This document shows positions 18,667-22,229 of a DNA stretch of 22,229 nt, in pieces. Made by a program: the position numbers and the translations under genes. Numbering within the stretch: position 1 is the stretch's first letter; each line of letters starts with the position of its first letter. Where the stretch lies: assembly GCA_003542615.1 (NCBI GenBank), contig DPKG01000003.1, positions 15,491 to 37,719 on the forward strand, written 5' to 3'. The notes below the pieces were generated by a model, which searched no databases, was not told the DNA's origin, and saw nothing but the letters and a program-made list of their open reading frames with translations. The DNA comes from Candidatus Shapirobacteria bacterium (GTDB lineage Bacteria; Patescibacteriota; Microgenomatia; UBA12405).

Positions 18667-19677
18667 ATGCAAAAGAAGTGGCTGCTTTTTGGAGCCTTGG
18701 CAGTGGGAATATTGGCCAGCGGGGGATGGTGGTATGTGGAGTATGGAATCGGGTGGATCAATCCGAGGGCAAAAAATAAGATAGAAATAAGCCGGGATTT
18801 GGCAAAATATGATTTTGATAGTTTGAGAAAGAGGCTGCCGATGGTATCAGAGATAGAAATTTTGGGACCGATAGAGGCGGTTGAAGACAGAAGAAAAAGT
18901 ATGGGACTAAAATATGAAAATATTTTCAGTACCAGGGAGATAAGTTTTGTGAGTAATGGTAAAAAAATTTCGGGAATGATTAACTATTATCCGGAGAGAT
19001 CGAGTTTGAGTCCGGTGGTGATAATGATTCGGGGGTATGCGGAACCGGTGGGGTATTATCCGGGATCAGGGACATGGAGAGTGGCGGATAGATTGGCAGA
19101 CATGGGAATAATGACGGTGTCTTTGGATTTTTTGGGATATGCTAATTCGGAGATAGGATCGACGGATGTGTTGGAAGCCAGATTTGAAAAGGTGCCGGCG
19201 GTATTAGATTTGATCGCTTCGGTAAAAAATTTGCCATTTGTAGATTCGGAAAGAATTGGGATTTGGGCGCATTCAAACGGTGGGCAGATTGCATTGTCGG
19301 TGTTGGAAGTGACGGGGGCAAATTATCCGACTAGTTTGTGGGCGCCGATGACAAATCCATTTCCCCAATCGGTGTATGAAACTTTAGAGGAAGGAAGTAT
19401 GGTAAAAGAGATTTTGGATGAATTTGGGAAGCATTATGATTATAGACGTTATGCCTTTGAAAATTATTATGCCTGGATAAATGCGCCGGTGATGATTCAT
19501 CAGGGGACGGCAGATGAGTGGTGTGAGGTGGAGTGGCAAGAGGAAGTGGTAAATGGGTTAAAAGAGGTAGGGAAAGATGCGGATTTATATATTTATGAGG
19601 GTGATGATCATAACTTTTCGAAGAATTGGGAGGAGGTAGTGGCAAGGGATTTGGGATTTTTTGAGAGATGGTTTTAA
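18667..19677 (+). CDS. membrane-anchored alpha/beta hydrolase (prolyl oligopeptidase-like)
   Basis: This 336-residue protein has one N-terminal hydrophobic segment (WLLFGALAVGILASGGWWYV, residues 5-24), so the enzyme domain probably faces outward. The hydrolase core starts near residue 92 (REISFVSNGKKISGMINYYP) with VVIMIRGYAEP as the oxyanion strand. The nucleophile is Ser203 in GIWAHSNGGQIAL (an H-S-N-G-G elbow), the acid is Asp283 in HQGTADEWCEVEW and the base is His315 in YEGDDHNFSKNW. The arrangement fits S9-type peptidases or esterases. It may process peptides or esters from outside the cell. The substrate is unknown. Confidence 0.85.
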   Translation: MQKKWLLFGALAVGILASGGWWYVEYGIGWINPRAKNKIEISRDLAKYDFDSLRKRLPMVSEIEILGPIEAVEDRRKSMGLKYENIFSTREISFVSNGKKISGMINYYPERSSLSPVVIMIRGYAEPVGYYPGSGTWRVADRLADMGIMTVSLDFLGYANSEIGSTDVLEARFEKVPAVLDLIASVKNLPFVDSERIGIWAHSNGGQIALSVLEVTGANYPTSLWAPMTNPFPQSVYETLEEGSMVKEILDEFGKHYDYRRYAFENYYAWINAPVMIHQGTADEWCEVEWQEEVVNGLKEVGKDADLYIYEGDDHNFSKNWEEVVARDLGFFERWF

Positions 19678-19690
19678 AAGTTAACTATTG

Positions 19691-19699
19691 TGGTAAAAT
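19691..19699 (+). promoter_or_regulatory. extended -10 promoter of the methyltransferase gene
   Basis: TGgTAAAAT ends 23 nt before the ATG at 19723, so this gene would have a short A/T-rich leader. It has no Shine-Dalgarno sequence. Confidence 0.55.
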
Positions 19700-19722
19700 A
19701 CCTCTGAAAAATTAATTTTTTT

Positions 19723-20391
19723 ATGTTAAATAAATGGTCATACACTAGTCTTGATGATTTGGTTTCCTCGCAAATTGAGATAACTAGACTTTCTTATGAC
19801 ACACATTCTCAAGAATATGCGGAAGCATGGGAATGGAGTAGCATAGCTAGACAGCGTACAAAGAAAGACTATATTGATCCGTTTGCAAAGGAAATTAAGA
19901 AGAATGGGGTTGTGTTAGTAGTTGGGTGTGGGACAGGAAGAGATTTGAAAGTATTGGGGGAATTAGGATTTCATTATCTTGGTATAGACAGTTCGAGAGG
20001 AATGTTAATGGAGGCAATAAATCAAAGAAATGTTGACGGACCGGTGTTATGTTCGGATTTGGAATCTTTGAGCTTGGTGGAAAATTCTTTCGACGGTATT
20101 TTGATTGATAGTGCTATTGAACATATTAGAAAAGTTGATATAGATAAAATTTTAGAAAAATTGTATAAATCATTGAAAAAAAATGGTGTGATGTTGTTGC
20201 GTTTTAGGTTAGGTAACGGAAAGGTCTTTAGAGTTGATGATATGGTTGGGACTAGGTATTTTACTTCATATCGAAAGGAAGAATCTAAGAGGATGGTAAA
20301 TGGTAATGGATTTAAAGTGGTGAGTGATTATTGTTCCAATCATCTTAATGATGATAGGCCTGGATTTCACGCGTATATTTTGAGAAAATAG
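19723..20391 (+). CDS. class I SAM-dependent methyltransferase
   Basis: This 222-residue protein has the SAM-binding motif I VLVVGCGTGRDLKVLGELG (about residues 64-82), the acidic end of strand 2 in YLGIDSSRGMLMEA, motif IV FDGILIDSAIEHI (about 126-138, with the IEHI typical of small-molecule methyltransferases), and a following LKKNGVMLLRFR strand. An N-terminal helix region with SYDTHSQEYAEAWEW is common in ubiquinone/UbiE-like families (a YD..A..Y motif). The substrate is unknown. Its stop is 5 nt before the next gene, so the two are probably cotranscribed and may act on related nucleotides; this is inferred. Confidence 0.87.
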   Translation: MLNKWSYTSLDDLVSSQIEITRLSYDTHSQEYAEAWEWSSIARQRTKKDYIDPFAKEIKKNGVVLVVGCGTGRDLKVLGELGFHYLGIDSSRGMLMEAINQRNVDGPVLCSDLESLSLVENSFDGILIDSAIEHIRKVDIDKILEKLYKSLKKNGVMLLRFRLGNGKVFRVDDMVGTRYFTSYRKEESKRMVNGNGFKVVSDYCSNHLNDDRPGFHAYILRK

Positions 20392-20396
20392 AGTAT

Positions 20397-20969
20397 ATGA
20401 AAGCATATTTTACTGCAGCAATATTTCAAAAGGATAAGTTTGATGATAAATATAATCAGATTGTTGATATTTTAAAGAGTAATGATTTTGAGGTTTTTGA
20501 AGATACAACAAAGGTAAGTTATCAAGAAGCGATAGATAAAACAGATAGTGAAAGAGTTGATTATTATAAAAGAGTACTTAAATGGATAGATAAATCAAAT
20601 TTGGTGGTAGCCGAGGCCTCGTTCCCTTCTACTTTGAGTATTGGGCATGAGATTACTTTAGCTTCTGAGAAAGGTAAACCAGTTATTGTATTGTATATGA
20701 AAGGTCGTGATCCTAGTTTTTTGTTGGGATTGAAAAGCGAAAAAGTAATTTGGGTGGAATACAATGATAATAATCTCAAAGAGGTGCTAACTGAAGCTTT
20801 GGTAAAGGCGAAGGATCAGTCCGACGTTCGTTTTAATTTTTTTGTATCTCCCAAAATTTTGAATTATTTAGATTGGATTGCGAAAAAGAGAATGACACCA
20901 AGATCAGTTTTTTTGAGAGATTTGATTGAGAAAGAGATGAAGAAAGACAAGGAATATAAGGATAATTAG
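20397..20969 (+). CDS. DNPH1/nucleoside deoxyribosyltransferase-like enzyme fused to a ribbon-helix-helix domain
   Basis: This is a 190-residue protein. Residues 1-140 resemble 2'-deoxynucleoside 5'-phosphate N-hydrolases and nucleoside deoxyribosyltransferases. The first strand is KAYFTAAIFQKDKFDDKY, then SNLVVAEASFPSTLSIGHEI, in which the Glu of GHEI matches the catalytic Glu of the GYELG motif and PS recurs as in DNPH1. KPVIVLYMKGRD follows. Residues about 145-185 form a likely ribbon-helix-helix: a strand (VRFNFFVSPKILNYL), a helix (DWIAKKRM), the turn TPRS and a helix (VFLRDLIEKEMKKD). The fusion would couple nucleotide cleavage or sensing to DNA binding or dimerisation. It converges on the peptidase gene with a 4-bp stop overlap. 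Confidence 0.75.
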   Translation: MKAYFTAAIFQKDKFDDKYNQIVDILKSNDFEVFEDTTKVSYQEAIDKTDSERVDYYKRVLKWIDKSNLVVAEASFPSTLSIGHEITLASEKGKPVIVLYMKGRDPSFLLGLKSEKVIWVEYNDNNLKEVLTEALVKAKDQSDVRFNFFVSPKILNYLDWIAKKRMTPRSVFLRDLIEKEMKKDKEYKDN

Positions 20970-21625
20970 GTGGGGATCATATTTAATGAGAGGGGAAAGG
21001 TGATGTCTTTTGGAGTGATAATAAACATGGTGTGAAAGTCATTGATGGATTGACGGTGGCCGGTTTTGGGGTCGGTGATGATATTTTGATCCCACCAACG
21101 TTTTTCAAATTGAAGGATAGAAAAATTTCTATCGGTGCCGGCGTAGTGACGTTCGGGGTCGGCGATGAGGACAAGATTTTGTTGGGTATTGATGTAGGTA
21201 ACGATACTGTAATGGCCTTCGTCGTCATCGTATTCGCCATAATCCTCTTCTTCATCCGGACTGAATGAATTATATTCTTCTTCGTCTTCATCCGGCCAAT
21301 CAAAAACACCCTGCCACTCGACTCCGACCGGATATTGAAATTGGTTGACTATTTTGGAGAGTTCACTTAAAGTAGCTTCGTGTTTGTACCAAAATTGAAG
21401 TTCAGGAAAAAGAGATTTGGTGGCGAGGGCTAACTCGGCAATGGTGGAGCCGTTAATATTTACTTTATGCTGAATGTTGGCGGCCTGGACAATTTGATGT
21501 TGATGGGCGCCGTAACTTAGAAAACTTAAAAGCATTTCTAAAACTGCCGGACCACAATAAGAACTGGTGATCTGGGCTATCCGCTTGAGGGTTGGAAAAG
21601 GATACTCATTTGAGTTGTCGGGCAT
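20966..21625 (-). CDS. C39-like cysteine peptidase domain protein with an acidic insert
   Basis: This 219-residue protein has papain-like C39 features: Gln18 and Cys24 in AQITSSYCGPAVLEMLLSF, His138 in EGHYSIVTYI and Asp156 in VLIADPERH. Helices after the Cys (GAHQHQIVQAAN, GSTIAELALA) match peptidases that process double-Gly leader peptides or related bacterial papain-like enzymes. There is no signal peptide. An unusual run of about 25 mostly acidic residues (110-137) stands directly before the catalytic His. The ATG lies inside the end of the upstream ATP-grasp gene (20-bp overlap), so the two are translationally coupled and probably act together. Confidence 0.82.
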   Translation of the reverse strand: MPDNSNEYPFPTLKRIAQITSSYCGPAVLEMLLSFLSYGAHQHQIVQAANIQHKVNINGSTIAELALATKSLFPELQFWYKHEATLSELSKIVNQFQYPVGVEWQGVFDWPDEDEEEYNSFSPDEEEDYGEYDDDEGHYSIVTYINTQQNLVLIADPERHYAGTDRNFSILQFEKRWWDQNIITDPKTGHRQSINDFHTMFIITPKDITFPLSLNMIPT

Positions 21626-22229
21626 ACTTACTTAAAAGACTGGCCAAAATATCTTGGAATTTTAGACCGTGCATAGCGGCGACTTCGGTGTAAGGTAGAC
21701 CGAGGTCCGGTCCAAAGGCGGTATTTGGGTTGGAATCGGTAAAATAAGGAGTATTGGTACTTTCGTCGTAGCGGACGTCAAATTTGGCATAGTCTTTGTG
21801 GCGGAGACCGTTGAAAGCACGGACGGATAGTCTGGCCAATTTGGTGCGGATGGGCTCTTCAACATGAACGTAAGTGTAGGCCTTGGCATCGTCATAAGAT
21901 TCGATAGAGGTGAAGAAATGTTTGCCATCAGGTTTTTTTCTAAATACTTTTTGGCCCATGAATACGTGTTTTTTAACACCATCATCAAAGACACAGACGG
22001 TGATTTCGGGTCCGTCGATGAATTGTTCGACAATGACAGGTTGATGGTAGGTGGTAATCATGAAGTCAACTTTTTTTTGAGCGTCTTTGTAGGTTTCTTT
22101 GACGGCTTTATTGTCGATACCGACACTGCCTCCCGAACCGCAAAGTTTGACAATCAGGGGTAAACCAAGATCTTCATGGATTCTGGTACCGGCACGACGG
22201 ATAAATTGGTAGGCAGGGGTAGGGACGTC
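21606..22229 (-). CDS. ATP-grasp ligase related to D-Ala-D-Ala ligase, partial (5' end outside window)
   Basis: The frame is open from the window edge to TAA at 21606, about 207 codons. It begins inside the protein at VPTPAY, as in D-Ala-D-Ala ligases (GIPTPAF). It continues with the nucleotide-binding LPLIVKLCGSGGSVGIDN, the hinge strand PVIVEQFIDGPEITVCVFDD, and the metal-binding end FDVRYDESTNTPYFTDSNPN (D...DSNPN in place of the usual NEVNTMPG). The altered metal loop and the partner cysteine peptidase make a peptide or amino-acid ligase outside cell-wall synthesis possible. The motifs support ATP-grasp firmly; the substrate is open. Confidence 0.85.
   Translation of the reverse strand, partial: DVPTPAYQFIRRAGTRIHEDLGLPLIVKLCGSGGSVGIDNKAVKETYKDAQKKVDFMITTYHQPVIVEQFIDGPEITVCVFDDGVKKHVFMGQKVFRKKPDGKHFFTSIESYDDAKAYTYVHVEEPIRTKLARLSVRAFNGLRHKDYAKFDVRYDESTNTPYFTDSNPNTAFGPDLGLPYTEVAAMHGLKFQDILASLLSKYARQLK

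Noticed and set aside
1..22229. CRISPR array, tRNA or rRNA genes
   Set aside because: No regularly spaced repeats, cloverleaf-like sequences or rRNA motifs were recognised by reading the window.
1..22229. Alternative genetic code with TGA as glycine
   Set aside because: mreB, the DUF559 gene and the 6529 gene end naturally at TGA, and conserved glycines use GGN codons.

Overview
The window looks like a chromosomal piece of a small-genome bacterium of the Candidate Phyla Radiation (Patescibacteria), most likely a Microgenomates-type lineage. The reasons are AT-rich, tightly packed genes, many short proteins of unknown family, a PEGA-domain protein, divergent versions of core enzymes, and almost no Shine-Dalgarno sequences. 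Several genes end in TGA (mreB, the DUF559 gene, the gene ending at 6915), so the recoded genetic code of Gracilibacteria/Absconditabacteria is not used. The lineage call is an inference; no rRNA gene is present to test it.

Layout. 1-4806: cell envelope genes (partial PEGA/beta-propeller protein, mreB, a WecG/TagA-type glycosyltransferase, murB) and one small Cys-containing ORF. 4943-8977: a Holliday-junction region with ruvC, ruvA and ruvB, interleaved with unknown small proteins. A DUF559 endonuclease element with terminal inverted repeats sits at the end of ruvB and is flanked by a duplicated ruvB tail. 8988-10860: a more GC-rich accessory cassette with a secreted Thr/Pro-repeat protein, a small excisionase/MerR-type helix-turn-helix protein, and several striking palindromes. 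11003-15122: D-2-hydroxyacid dehydrogenase, a small protein, a mannose-1-phosphate guanylyltransferase-like enzyme and pyrG. 15119-17019 (minus): an operon of five small unknown proteins, three of them clearly paralogous, behind a strong promoter and an attenuator-like leader. 17089-18202 (minus): rplJ-rplL with a classical L10 leader. 18352-20969: a frameshifted small gene, a membrane-anchored alpha/beta hydrolase, a methyltransferase and a DNPH1-like/ribbon-helix-helix fusion. 20966-22229 (minus): a C39-like cysteine peptidase coupled to a partial ATP-grasp ligase.

Two themes stand out. First, about fifteen genes have a TA(G/A/T/C)AAT -10 box ending only 5-9 nt before the start codon, so transcription would begin at or next to the start codon (leaderless mRNAs). 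Only three genes show a clear Shine-Dalgarno sequence, two of them in the accessory cassette and one at the head of the five-gene operon. Second, the DUF559 element has hairpin-bearing ends, and a related palindrome is inserted in frame inside murB. This suggests a small nuclease-driven element family whose insertions keep host genes intact, in one case by supplying a replacement 3' end for ruvB.
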